This document shows positions 43,769 to 57,000 of a stretch of 64,000 nt of DNA, piece after piece; position 1 is the stretch's first letter, and every line of letters starts with the position of its first letter. The notes beneath the pieces were generated by a model that did not search any database, had not been told where the DNA came from, and saw nothing but the letters and a program-made list of their open reading frames with translations. Both the position numbers and the translations under genes were made by a program. Source of the stretch: Enoplosus armatus (Eukaryota > Chordata > Actinopteri > Centrarchiformes > Enoplosidae); the NCBI RefSeq assembly GCF_043641665.1, contig NC_092182.1:19653241-19717240 (forward strand), in the 5' to 3' direction.

Positions 43769-46700
43769 ATCATTGTCACATCATAAAATTGATTTATTTC
43801 TCGACAGTGATTTGTAACAGTTTTGGAATGCACATATGTCGTCTTGCCGATAAGGGTTTCAGATCAGAAAGGGTTTATGTGTTGTTCCAGAGGGCATGTT
43901 GGGTTTGTTGCTTTGAGTAACATGATTATTTTTAAAGGTGCCTGAGGCAGGGCTCACCATCAATGTGGCATTTGGGTTTAGGTTATTAACCTTAGTAAGT
44001 CGTGGGGATCATAAACTGTTGGCCTGAAACACTGTCAGGAAAGGGGTTACTGTAAATATCCTAAATTTCTTGTATGACCACATGGCAGTGATACAAAAAG
44101 TAATCATCCTTTTGGCAGTCTTTTCATCTGCTCAAAGTCTCTGTATAGCCACTCCTCCCTCCCTTGAATCTGTTTTTTTTTTGCTGTTCTCATCGTCTGC
44201 AATCTTCTCTATCTCATGTTGCTATAATCCCCTCCTCATTTTTGCTATATTCCATCTGCTTTCTTGCTCTCCTCTCTCGTTCCTTCCCTCTTTCTCTGTT
44301 ACACTCTCTCTAACTCGCTTTTGTCCTCTGTTGTCAACCTTCCCCTGAGAGTGTTGTCACTTCTCTTTAGTCTGGCTACTCACTGAGGCTGCGCAGCTGT
44401 AATAGTTTTAGATTCCAGCTAAACCTTTGGCTAACTGCGCTCGGAGAAGGAGGGGTGAGAATGAGAGGGACAAGGGGAGGTGTGTGTTTGAAGGCTGCAG
44501 CAATCCACACAGGCAATTAATGACTTTGAGGACAAACCTCTGACTTCTGCCTCTGACCCTGGGTTATGCATTTTCTTCCTCGTCACCCCCTTTCAACTTA
44601 TTTTCCTCCTCTTGTTTTGTATTTTAAGCAGTTCCTACAGGGACATGGATGCTTTTGTGGAGTTTTTCTTTTTTTTCCCTCGATGTTTTTTTTTTTCCTT
44701 GTCTTATCAAAGAAATGCATTAAGGGCACAATGGTATTCCTGCCCTCTCCCTCTCTTCTCCTTTCACACAATATTTCCTGTGACAGTGTGGGCCCCCTTA
44801 CAATGTTGCTTTTGGACATGGTGACTGATGAAACAGCCTAGTCTGAATCACTGGCTTTGGGCTTCAGGCTGTGGGTGGTGAGCTGTAGAAGGTTACCATG
44901 GCAGAAGCATTACAATACAAAAAAGCTCCCTCTTAATATGAGTCTCTTCATGACATCCGTGCCCCTCACATGGCACTACAAATCCATCAGCCACCATATT
45001 TAATGAGCTTTTGATTCAAAATGACTGAATTTCTCCGAGCAGTATTTCTCCACAGAATATTGTTTGGGGGAATCAGGGTGATTTGTACACTGATCGGGCT
45101 GTCTGTGTAACTGTGCACCACTGAATTTTAAAGATTGTTTTGGAGAATTATATCCTGCAGATGCAGTCACTGAGGCATTAATGTTTGACATAGATGGCAC
45201 AGATGGCATAGGAGTGATATAATTAAAATAGATTATAATAGTCCCCATTTATTATTACCATGACACACCTTTCCCTCAAAAATTGCATTAAAAAATATTA
45301 TGTTGCAAATTATATTAATATCTAAAACGATTCCTTCTTTGCTTTGCCCCTGCAGTGAAACTCAAGGCAACACTGCACTGCACAGCACTGAAACAACTCT
45401 GATTTCAAGTGGTTAAGCCCCACTGCCTGAAGAGCACAGTACTTCTACTCATGTACTCCAGCACTATACATAAGCTGCTTTCTGGCATTGTTATGGTACT
45501 GTAGGTCAGTACTTCTGCATCATCTTCTGCAGTCCACAGAAAAGACAAAAGCACATGTGTGTTGTAGGTATGTTTATTGGCTGTATGATGATATTCAGTA
45601 GTCTCTCCAGTTAAAGAAAGACATATACACTTATATTAAGTTTCAAACAGAAGAAGTACATTAAAACATTATAAGTGTGATGTAATTTCAGCTAACCAAA
45701 ATATCATATCATATCAGCATCTTTGTGTCACATTATCTCTCAGTCTCTGGGCCACTTAATGAAAGCTGACCCAAAGGAAGTACTGTTAGAATTACATTAC
45801 ATTGACTTGAATTGAATGCCTTAAATTCAAGGCACACAGTGTTTTCATCAGGGTCAAACCCAACTCTTCTTTTCCCATGGATCCTTGGTTTATTTTCCCT
45901 CTTGTCACCACATTGTTGGAAGACATGTTCTTCATAAAATAGGAGTATATTTTATTAAGCTGGTGGGTCTTTGTATACAATGTCCACCAACCATTTCTTG
46001 GTTTGCCAAATGTGTAGGGATTTGAGATTGGACATGCATGATGCAGTGTGAAACGGAAGACAAATATTGTTGTAAGTTTACTGTCCACTTAAAACATTTG
46101 ACAGTTTATCAGCTGTTTGACTTGAGCTGATACAGTCTGTGGCAAAATTATTTTTGACCTCCAGTAAATTATTTTAGCACTTGGTTGAGGTTTGCAAGAG
46201 GCATTTTCACATTTCATCCACTCTGTGGTGCATGTCATTCATTAAACCCAGCAAAGCTGTACTGAAAAGTCAGCCAATTTTACCCTGCACATGTAAAAAT
46301 AGGAAGAAGGGAGGTGATTTTTTATTTCAGACAAGACGGAATCTTTGCTTCATAATCCCCTGTGCTCCTGGAAAGGTTTGAGACCTTGCTAAGCCTGTAA
46401 TCTCTGCCTCCCACAACTTCACAAAAGTCAATATGAAAGACCAATTACCAGTATAAATACTGCACATTTCCTGTCTTGGAGATACTATAAATAAAAAACT
46501 GGTAAGTGTGAATGGGAGGCAAATGGGGTACTCCAAAAATGTTGAAGAATCTGTCAACTCAGATGTCCCAACATTTCTGTACTGTGGCCTATGTATGAAG
46601 CTCATGAGTTATACTTTGTTTGTGTTGTTTTCACTTACCAGCATGGTAGGCACTGTGGGTACATTCCTATCTTCATATCATCTTAACAGCAACATTAATT

Positions 46701-49700
46701 ATCATCCTTCCTGAACTTGTTGAAATCAGATCCGATCATCTCCCCATGAACCTCCCTTACAGTTTGTCATTTTTATCTGCCTGTATTTCCTTTGTCTCTG
46801 TGGGCACCCTAACCCTGTCTGTTTAATTAAGTAACGTTAGCCTCAGGACCCGACTGGGCGCCTTCATTAAACTCTCTCCATTATGCAATTTCTACATCAC
46901 TTACTACAAGAGCTCCTTCAGCACTAGGCTAGCTGGTTGCTCTCCAGAAGAGTTGTGTGCAGAGGAGGGGAGGACCCCAGAGGTAAAATCAAATCAATAC
47001 CTTCAGGCGAGAGCTAACAAGGTCTATCTAGTGTTGTGCTCTGCTTCTAAGTAATGTCAGGGGACAAACGTGCAGGTTCTCACAGTTAGCCTATCACATG
47101 TCTAATAGAGTAGTTTTCTCCCTCTCTCCCTGTGTGTGTGTGTGAAGTGACGACTTGATCTGCTCTAAACTTCCCAGCTAGCACACCATTCATTGAAAAG
47201 TTTGACTATCAATGCCCTTCATGATTGATACACTGATAAAAAAGCATTTTTATTCATACACTTCTGTCATCAAACAACTTCTCTTTCAGCAAGTAACCTT
47301 CACTTGTGCAGCATCTGCATCATAACTCAAAAGGTCTAAATTCTGTATTAAAATAATAGACATGTATCACAAAATAAACATCATATTATACTTATTGCAC
47401 GATAATTCTTTGCACCATGAAACAGAAAAAAAAAAAATTGAATTCCCCAAAAATGTCAAATGTCATGAGCAGCATTCTTGCCAAAAAATATGAAAACTTG
47501 CTTCATCTGTATACGGCTGCAAGGGGTGTTTAAGCTGTTGAATTAAAAAACACACCCTTTACAGTAGGTGTGGTGTTTTCTTCTCTGCTGTGTACCAATA
47601 AGAGACAATAAGAACACCATGGGCAAAGTGTCCTTTGACCAGGTTGATGGAAACACATCAACAGTGTTGAATCACTGACTGGCCTTGGTGATTCTATTAG
47701 TGTGTGAGCCAATTCACCAACAAATCGAACTCTTGTTAGCTTGGTTAGCATGTCCTGATTGAAGGGTAGGCTGTTTGCTTGTACTCCTTAACTTGCTTGG
47801 CTTGCGTTCATGTCATTGTTGATAAGAGCAGAAAAGGTGTTTGTCCGCTGCAGAGAGGTACTAGTCACCTCTCGATTCTTTTGTTCACCACCTCGGTGCC
47901 TTGGCCCAGTAATATGAGCACTTACAGTTTACTGAATGGAGCAAATTACAGAGGTCATTTAAAAATATTTCTCGGGTGAAAAAGACTGTTTTGAAAATCC
48001 GGAGGGATTGCTAAACTAAGCTAAACTTTGGTTCTTGTATACCAGATGCTGTGTTTTTGATCAATTTTGATGTAAATGTTTTAAGTAGAGTGCAGTGAGG
48101 TACAATGCTTGACCTCCGCAAAAACACATAAAATGGCTTTCTATATATCGACAAATACTGTATGTATATTATTTTTGGGGATTTGCATAGATGTATTAAA
48201 TGATGTCAAAGTCTTTGTGACACATTCTTCTATCATCCATTTTAATTAGTGCTTGTTTCAGGTCTTTCCAGTGGTTGCCGTTATTTCAGCCAGTCTGCGT
48301 TCCACAGCAACAACTCCTCTACTCTCCCACTTAATTGCTTTGTTTAACAAAGTGGCAATCAATCATACCATTCACTAGTTACCTGTCATACTACCCAGCC
48401 GTGAAATAGATGAGGGACACCATTCCATCTTTTCTTTCAACCAAAGCACTTTTCCCCTGCCTCGACTATTTTTTACAGTCAGTGAAGAAGAGAAAATGTG
48501 AGGAGTTTTCATAATGTGATTTTATAATCTGTCAATCTTCATCTTTGTGCTTTTTCACTGTTCACTCTCAGTTGATCATTCATAGTGAATTGAAAATTAC
48601 TGAATAATCAATGAGTCCTTTTGCTACAAAACATACCATTATGCAGATTTAAGTAAATCCGTATTCACTGAAATATTTCAGAAATTATATTCATTACGCC
48701 TTCATGTATTTATTTAGTATAGAGTCAATTCTCTGGGGAAAAAAAGGGAAAGGTAACTTATGTTACATATGCATTATCAGTTTAGCCCAATAGAGACAAG
48801 TTCCTTTAGATAATCCTGATAGTATACAGAACCTGAAAGGGCAGGAGAAGGATATGTTTCAGGGAAGGTTTTTGGGAACTTTATCATTTGATTAATGGAG
48901 CATTGATATGCATAGCTTATGAAATGAAAGGCTGGGAAATTGCTTTCCTATCTTGATGGGCTGATAATGTGAATGGGATGGGGGACTTTCCTAACTCAGT
49001 CAACAGCACCTGTCATTACACCTTTGGTCCCTATCAGCCCAGCGATCTGTCTTCTCCCGATCTGCTTCAGAGGGGTAATCTCACAAAGCAATTAGGACAT
49101 CCTCCCTCTCCCCACTGTATTTAAATGGCAAATTATAATGTACCACTCCTCTCCAGCTGTGGTAGAAGCAATGACTGCAATTGGATGTTTGCGCAAGATG
49201 TTCAAAGAGTGGAGAATAGCCTTGGCTCATTAGATTTGGAATTTTGCAAGGGAGAGTACCCCCATATGAAACACTACGCTGCCGCATACTTTAGCAGTAC
49301 ATCTTACAGTATTGTAAATCCACAAACATTTTCAAGTCTATGTAACATGTATGATTTGTTGTGATTGTATATACATTATATGGTTTTAAGACCCAATTAT
49401 ATAGGTGGCCCTTTGAGGTAAATTTCACTGCTGATTATGTGGATATTCAGTCTCTGCTGTCACTGACACTATTGACAGAGACTGCATTTGAGGGTTCAAA
49501 CAGCAGTTGAGCCAAATCCTCAGTTTAGTTTGGAGAAGGTGCGTGTTAGAGTAAGCTCCCATAAAGTCTTTCAAAAAGTCTGTCTTCACAGAAAATGACA
49601 GCATTGGCTGTTTGTTCAAACACAACCTACATTTTTCTGACCTCTTGTGGAAGTGTGAATAATGATTGCTGTCAGCAACAAAGGCGGCAATAGTGTGGTG

Positions 49701-49762
49701 TTATATCGCTGCAAAACTTTTTTTTAAATAGGCAATGCAATATGCAACAATCGTATATCAAA
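43769..49762. other. intergenic stretch, no gene seen
   Basis: Contains a long pyrimidine-rich tract (about 44140-44345, mostly C/T) and T-runs at about 44669-44697. No exon recognised; open frames here follow the pyrimidine bias. Confidence 0.4.
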
Positions 49763-49975
49763 ATTCAGAATCAGAAATACTTTATTGATCCCCGGGGGGA
49801 AATTGTACAGTACCGGTGCTCCCATTCAAGAGTAAAAAGTGGCATAATTTAGAACTAAAAGTATGTACAAAATATAAAAATAAGAAATAGAAAAAAATAT
49901 ATATACACATTTACAGTATTTAAGTGAACAATAAAGTAAAAACAATATATACAATAACAATGTATATGTATGTGT
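49763..49975 (-). mobile_element. non-LTR retrotransposon 3' end
   Basis: Begins ATTCAGAATCAGAAATACTT then TATTGATCCCCGGGGGGAAATT, which is the reverse complement of the well-known fish LINE/SINE end (GATCAATAAAGTATTTCTGA then TTCTGAAT). It is followed by AT-rich TATATACA-type sequence usual for this family. Family name not certain. Confidence 0.65.

Positions 49976-50025
<50 letters not shown>
49976..50025. repeat. (TA)n followed by (TATG)n microsatellite
   Basis: About 17 TA units and then three to four TATG units, continuing from the retrotransposon end. Confidence 0.9.
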
Positions 50026-50604
50026 TGCACTGTATACTGTATACTTTTGGTGGTTAAAATTGCTACATCCCCATTTTTGCTCTGCTAAATAGCTACCATT
50101 AGGAACCACACTGGCAATACAAGTTATCATATTCACAGCAAATTATATATTATTGATTATATGACCACACACAAACAAAGCATTAGGTTACAGAAACGGC
50201 ATCACAGTAATGAACTCCTGTCTTATTTATGGAAGAAAGGTGCTGTTTTGTTGAAGAAAATTACTCCCTTGTCACTTATTCCCTCTGTGCTGGCATCTGT
50301 GAAACGGGTGCAGGTGGGAAACTGGAGCACAAATGCAACCATAACTACTGACTCTCAGCAGCTCAGTCTTTATTGTCCCAGTTAGTAGTGATGCTGCTTT
50401 TCATCAATAGTGGACTGAGGTGGCACAGACAAGCACGCTTTTACTTTTCCAACATGCAATAAAATACATGGCAAACAGTAGTTTGCAATGGTGGGAAATT
50501 GTCTTGTACAGTCTTCTGTTCTGTCACATTAAAGGTTTCACTCCAGTCTTGTCCCAGTGGCCCACTCCACCACAAAAGCATCCATCCTCTTAAGATAAAA
50601 AAAG

Positions 50605-50660
50605 CTTCAATTCAAAACAACTTTATTTACCCTTTGAGGAAAATTGTGCATCTCCCAACA
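50605..50660 (-). mobile_element. second, degenerate non-LTR 3'-end fragment
   Basis: TTCAATTCAAAACAACTTTA then TTTACCCTTTGAGGAAAATTG resembles the same type of minus-strand retroelement end as 49763, more diverged, followed by CA-rich sequence. Confidence 0.45.
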
Positions 50661-53320
50661 CAGACAACACACACAAAAAAACAAGGGGAGAAAAAGACAT
50701 TTATTTGTATATTTCGACTAAAGTGTGATGCTTTGGAAATATCAGCAGTGATATTGCGAGCTGAGTGAAAAGTTGAGTTATTTCGTTGTTGTTGATTGTG
50801 TGGTGTCTCAACTGTAATAACACTATTAATCCTGGAGGAAGGCACCTGCATGCCTGCAGATTGTTTTGTTGAAGTATATTAATTTCAACCCATTTAATCC
50901 AATTACCTTATATTGACACGCCAAGGATAACCAACTGCAAACTGAGGTGAAGTAATCAGAGAGGGAGTTATCTGTGGTGAACTGTACAGGTACATAGCTA
51001 AGGACAGATGTGTGTGTTAGTTAATTTAGCTGTGCACATGCTCTATAGGCTTGCCTATTGATCCCTGAAGCAATGCATTGAAATTTGCATGTACTGGTTT
51101 GTCCTAACCAATCAGTAGCGATTGACATATCCGTCCTGCTGATCATTTTCAATGGACAAGCAGATGCTAAGGTAGTTAATGTTCTCAAAGAAATATGTGG
51201 AGTTGTTAATTCAGCAATTTGATCTGTATGAATCTGAATCTGTGCAGCTTCATCAAGGTCATCAATTCTTATCGCCATTTTTGTGGAAATTCTTGTCGCT
51301 GATGTTGCTAGGTAACTAGTTAGTTATACAGAAAAATGACATCTCTGTTGTTAATCCTACCTATAAATTTTATTCTGATTGGCCAATTGTTTCTCCAACT
51401 GACAGAAATAGCCGTCAATAGGCACAACACCAGACCAAATAGAATTAATGTGATTTGAATCTGATCAAATCGGAAATTTGGGCGATTCAGAGCTCTTGAA
51501 CCAGGCTACGGTTGATCAGGATGAACCCACCAAACCCTACCAGCACTGGCTATATTTGTCTGTGTAAGATAAACATTCCCTTTCTTTCCAGAACTACTGT
51601 AAAACAGCAACAGGACAAGTGAGAAGGTTACCTGAAGTCAAAGGTGGGCTTGCCTGCTCTACAACATGCTGTTCTTGGTGTTAAGGATGACAGTGTCAGG
51701 CCTCAGCTTCTGGCACTGCTGCTTCCACAATGGTTTGTAGTTTCTCCAGCCTTCGTATGGCAACATAAACCTGGAGATGGGAAGTCTCCAATTCTCTCTG
51801 TAGAAGATCTGACCCGCGGTCAGACAGTGGCATGAGTCATTTGCCAGACTGTGCTGCTGCCTGGCTCTCTGCCTAGTCCTTAACTCACTACAGTATGTTA
51901 CGGACTGGCAATGTTGTCGGGTTGTTGGGACCTTTTAGAATCAGAGTCGTTAGAGCCCTTAAAGTATAAGTGTGGCAGGCTAGTTCGGCCCCCTTATCAG
52001 CAAAGTGCAATGAGTTTGTTCCACATACATGGACAGCTGACTATCCCAGATCCACTATATCCTCGCCCCCTTACAGTCCATGTCCTAGATTTTTCCCATG
52101 CCCATGTGTGCAGGTGGCTAAGGATGATTAGCTGAGGCATGTGTTCCAACCACAGTATCTCTCAGTTTTGTGTCTCTCTTGCTGGTGAGTGTCGATTTGA
52201 TTCACTCCCTCACTCTCCTCTTGGCCAGCCAGAATATGTGTCATTTAGATTTTGCCCTATTATTATTGTATTATTGCTGTTCTGCAATCCTCCTCGTTAG
52301 CAAGTGTGTGTTGCATCTCATGCAGTTTTATCACTTTCGTCGCTGTTGAGCAGTTCTAGAGTCTTCCTGATTGCCATTTCTTTTCCACTTGTATTAACGA
52401 GAAGAGTTACTCGTGTTACTGGCATGCTTTTCTTTTTCTTTTTTCTTTTGTTGAGAAAAGGCCAAGACAAAGATAAAGGAAAACAGCCGGTCTTCACTGA
52501 GATATTGATAGTGTGCTGTACTTCGGCAGACAAGAAACCAAAGATCTATCACCAACTTGATGTTAGTTGTCTTGTCTCTGAAAATTGCTGCAAACTTGTA
52601 TGACAAGAGAAGGTCAGTGTCGACAAACGGGGGAGGATTTATTTACTAAGCCGTAAAAATAAGTGGATTTTTTTGGCATTTGTGACCAAACCTAAAAAGT
52701 ATTAGTGCTTATCATTAAGAAGAGGTATAACAACGCAAATTCTTATCTAACCTGCATGTGTGTTAAAAGTTAAAAGTTAAAATGAAGTAGTGAAGGATCT
52801 ATAAATACTGCCTGGCCATTTGTACCCGGTCAGGTCTCAATTAAAACATTCGGCTCAGTTTTTTTCTTCTTCTGAAATATTATCATTCAGAATAAACAAT
52901 TAGCTTGACAAAGACATTAGACTTAAAAGAGCCATAATGAGCTCAGTTACACTGTTAATCTGTTTATGCTGCGAGTCTCAAGGGAATATAAATGAGACTT
53001 GCAGTGTTTATTCCCCGGTGAACCAATCTTAAATTGATAGTGGACAGAAGAAGTCTAGCTGAGAGGGGATCTTCGAAGTACGAGAGCTCATTTAATGATT
53101 CCGACCTTCAGGGGGGGTTGGGGGGTCTCAGAGCTATTGGAGGCTATGGGCAGAATCATCAGAGTTTAGAACAACACAGGTTTTTTTCTGTGGTTAGTGA
53201 TACCTGTGAGGAGGTTAACACACTGTTTTGATTGATGATCTCATTGAAGCAAATTGACTGTGTTTCTCAGTGTCATTGCAGCAGGAGCAACTACACCACT
53301 GACACCACTATTTTAAAGAT
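50661..53320. other. intergenic stretch, no confirmed gene
   Basis: Apart from the unassigned stretch at 51625-51850, nothing recognisable. A triplicated GTTAAAA-type run lies at about 52762-52782 and a G-run at about 53111-53127. Confidence 0.4.
51625..51850 (-). other. unassigned coding-like stretch
   Basis: On the minus strand one frame runs from an ATG at about 51834 to a TGA at about 51697: MPLSDRGSDLLQRELE, then TSHLQVYVAIRRLEKLQTIV and EAAVPEAEA, helix-prone and charged (45 residues). A second minus frame is open to a TAG at about 51659 (RENWRLPISRFMLPYEGW, KPLWKQQCQKLRPDTVILNT). The + strand is open across it too. I do not recognise either product. It could be an exon fragment, a pseudogene or a piece of a transposable element. 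Confidence 0.25.
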
Positions 53321-53490
53321 GTGGTTAGGTTAAGGCACAAAAATTATATCGTTAGGGAAAGATTGTGGTTTGGGTTTAAATAACTACTTTGTTAAGATTA
53401 GGGAGCAATCGTAGTAATGATAAGAAACCGACAGTCTCTCTTTTAAAAGTCAGACATTTGTCGATCCATCCAACCACCCTGTCCTCCGCC
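53321..53490 (-). mobile_element. dispersed repeat, inverted copy of the 43.5-kb family
   Basis: GGAAAGATTGTGGTTTGGGT, TTAAATAACTACTTTGTTAA and CGATCCATCCAACCACCCTG correspond, reverse-complemented, to the 43451-43768 copy in the same order. Confidence 0.6.
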
Positions 53491-53639
53491 CTCTGCAGAC
53501 TTTGTGGCTCTGTACCATCGTCACACTATTCCCTCCTTTACCTCCCAATGGAAAAGATAATTCCTGTGGCCACTGGAGGGCTTTATCACTTGAACGTGCT
53601 GTAAACATACTGTATGTCATTTTGGGGCACTTACTGAAA

Positions 53640-54090
53640 TGACGGATGCTAACGTTTTTCGTGGGAGGACAGTCTCACATTGTGACTGAAGATAAATGGA
53701 TGCACTGGTAAGTTTTGATGGCGTATAGTTTTGAATGTCGGTAGCTCATTCCAAATAGCTGACAAGTGACATTTGTAAGTAGTATTGTAGAACTGTAGAG
53801 TGGAGTGACGGCGGCCTGTAGAGGCCATTGGAGGGCTTATGTATACCATAGAGCTGTGGTTATGATGTGCAGTCTATAGGTATAACCCTAGTGGCACTCT
53901 CCATGCAGTTGGATACGTTGTTAAACATGACTCCTGGGTGGAAGCTTAATCTGCAGGCAATGGAGAAGAATGACTTTTCTGCTTGGCTGATTAGGCCACA
54001 GCCCGCTGGCCCCAGTCTCTTGTCAGCTTCTGAGTGCTGAATGTCTTGTATATGAATAAAGATGTTTGTGGGTATCATTCCATCCAAGCT
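53640..54090 (-). mobile_element. possible decayed retroelement coding remnant
   Basis: Two successive minus-strand open frames (53860-54087 and 53649-53849). The second reads LSAIWNELPTFKTIRH, which resembles the xxLWNSLPxxIR-type C-terminal motif near the end of many fish non-LTR reverse transcriptases. The match is short, with no catalytic YxDD visible. Tentative. Confidence 0.3.
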
Positions 54091-57000
54091 TTTGACATTG
54101 TCACTGACATCAAAGTCATTCCTTTTGGCAAGCCTGTATCAACTGAAAAAAAGTGTTTTCATTGGGAAAGAACGCACACGAGCGTGGCCATGCATCCCTG
54201 AACACTGTTTATCGAGCTGCTTGAGCTGAGCAAAAATGCTTACTGATCGGACAGCATTACCTGTGTCTTAATTCCGGTCATCTTTTACCTTTTATCTAAT
54301 TAATGAAATTGTCTTAATTATGTAATCGTCATTTCCCGCTTTTACACAGGGAGCAGGAAGCGTAGTGACAGAGGATAATGTCATCTGATAATAGGTCTGC
54401 AAGCTTGGGTGAGAACATTAGATATATTCAATAATGGAAGATTTGTGCTCGGACAATTGGATTTTGATTGGCATAATTAACAATTACCATTCAACGGCAT
54501 GTAACACAGCCCATTGTTTAGTGTATGATTTATTTGTTTGTCAGAACAAACAAGACACTGTGAAACAGAAGAATGAGAAACATCAGATTTGTCTGATATG
54601 CTGAATGTGTTTGTTTTCATTAGCATTATGATAATATGAAATCTATAGAAATTGTTGTACAAATATGTTTCAGCAATATTGAGCAGCATCGTGACTGTCA
54701 CATTATTTTGAAACCTTTTTTTCCCTCCAAGAATTGTTAAACTGAAGATGTAGGTTAATATGTTCTTGTCAGGAAATATATCACACAGGCATTATATTTC
54801 GCTGTGTGTTAGTCTAATGGTCAAATATGAGTGGCAGCTATACTTTGTAGAATACAAAAGTGGTCTGAACTGTAGTCTTCAGATTACCCAATATCCAACA
54901 TGCAGTCCACAAGAGAGTCTGACGTCCTACAGAGAGACTACATAACTTTTGGGCTACAGCGACCACTGTAGCCAAAAGTGTCATTTACAGAAAGAAGGTA
55001 AATGCTTAAATGCTATAACAGTGTAACAATAGCACAAATAGAGTCCTCAAGTCAGCAAACTGACTCAGTAATGCCAGTTATATTTATCTAAATCTTGCTA
55101 ACATTATCCAACATAAGCTGATAAGACCAAGCAAGGCTGTACTCAGTGTATTGAATTGAGCAGTGATGCATGTCATTGTTTATGAATTCAACTTTTAATT
55201 TGTAAAAGGCGGTAAGGTGTTATTTATCCTGTCAAAGTGACATACTCATACATACTTGTGGCAAGGCATACTATATATATATATTTGTTGAATACTAGTA
55301 TACAACATATAAACGCCTTCTTAAATGCCACATCTAATGAGAGATTGACACAAATATGAAAAATATCCATCACATTGAAATCTCATATTGATGTCTTTCT
55401 TTCTTCTTCTGGGATCTCATGAGGTATTATTATATCTCTAAAGCAGAATGAGGGAAAAAAAGAGGTGACATTCAAGTCTGCCCTCCCCTCCGAGTGTGGG
55501 TGCTTGGTTGAAAAGGGAAAATAAGGAAGGCAGAAAGTTATTTGATATTTCCTCAACCTTGCCTGTCTTGCTGCCATCAAACCATTTATCTTCCTTTTTT
55601 TGTTGTTCAGTGCTCATTACTCTTGATTTAGTTTTCTTTCTCTGTGCCCACTTGTAAAAGGCATCCAATTAGGTGTCAGCCATAGTTCCTCTTGCTTCCA
55701 ACTCTCTGAGCTGGTGTAGACTGCTGGTGATAAGAAAGCAGGTAGACAGAAAAACATAGGCTAATTGATAGGAAGCATAATTTCAAAGCTAGTCTTATGA
55801 AATTCTTGGAGGAATTACTGTTTTTACTTGAGTTTAAAGTTTGTTGTGTTAACTGGGAGACTCACTGTGTTTTTACATATTCATGGGGTCATGTCTGTAG
55901 TAATATAACATGTTTACTATGCACCTATCTTTCTTGTTCTTTCTGTCACATCAGAAGGGTCACTATGGTGCCAGTCAATCACTGTCTGTCTGTTCTGATA
56001 TTTACTTTATCTCATCTCATGTTTGTGCACGGACAATACACAACATTTGCATCCCTTAAGATTGATCTGGTATAGTAACTCCTTGCAGAGAAAATCTGCT
56101 CTTGAAATTCTTTAGAGAATATTATGATTATGTACTGGGGCAGGGACTAATAAGTACAATGTCTGTGGGATACAAGTATCATAAACTGCACTTGTGAAAA
56201 TTTGCATGCTAAATAAAAGACATTTCTAATCTATGGTATAGCATATTAAATAGAAGTAACTGATCTCTGTTGACAGAATCTATTAGTAAAACTCTGCTTC
56301 CACTGTATTGCTTAGTCAGCCACAGCTGAAAATAAATTTGAAAAAATCACAGTTGAGTGCAGAGAGCACTGAGTGGGGAAATATTCTGAAATACACTTCT
56401 GTTCTGAAATCAGTTTAAACCTTGCAATAAAAGTAAGTTAGAAACTTGTTTAATATGCATTCTGCCTAGCAAATGTGTAGACATACAGCTGTGCCTATAT
56501 CTTCACGATTGCCTTGACTTCACTGTGCAAAATTCTTAATGCAAAGAGACAATCTGTCAAAACGCTTACCTGTGAACACAAAATACTTAAAGGAACTTAA
56601 AATCACGTGCTCAGTTCTCGGAATACAAACATATTAGCAGTGGTCATGTGCTTAGTAACGTGGACATGCAGATCACTTAAAGTAAAAAGACATGAAATCA
56701 CATTATCATCATTTCTCCTTGAATATGTGTACAATTCTGAGGAGTTAGACTCTACAGCTTACATTAGCTATATTTAGTACTATAGCAGTACAGAATATGT
56801 GATAATATATTGAAGAGTATCATAAGGAATCATTACTCAATTTAATTTATTTTCCTAAACTGCAAATAGGAAATGGCCATTATATAGTGTTTGTTTTGAT
56901 CAGAAGAAGTTATTGTTTGACAGCACAATGATCATTTTATGTCAACTATAATCATGGTTAAATTCAGTCATGAGCATATGATGCATGATACATTGCCTCA

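Noticed and set aside
44070..44841. Phe/Leu/Ser-rich open frames that could look like membrane proteins
   Set aside because: They come from a long C/T-rich tract, which gives hydrophobic-looking codons in any frame.
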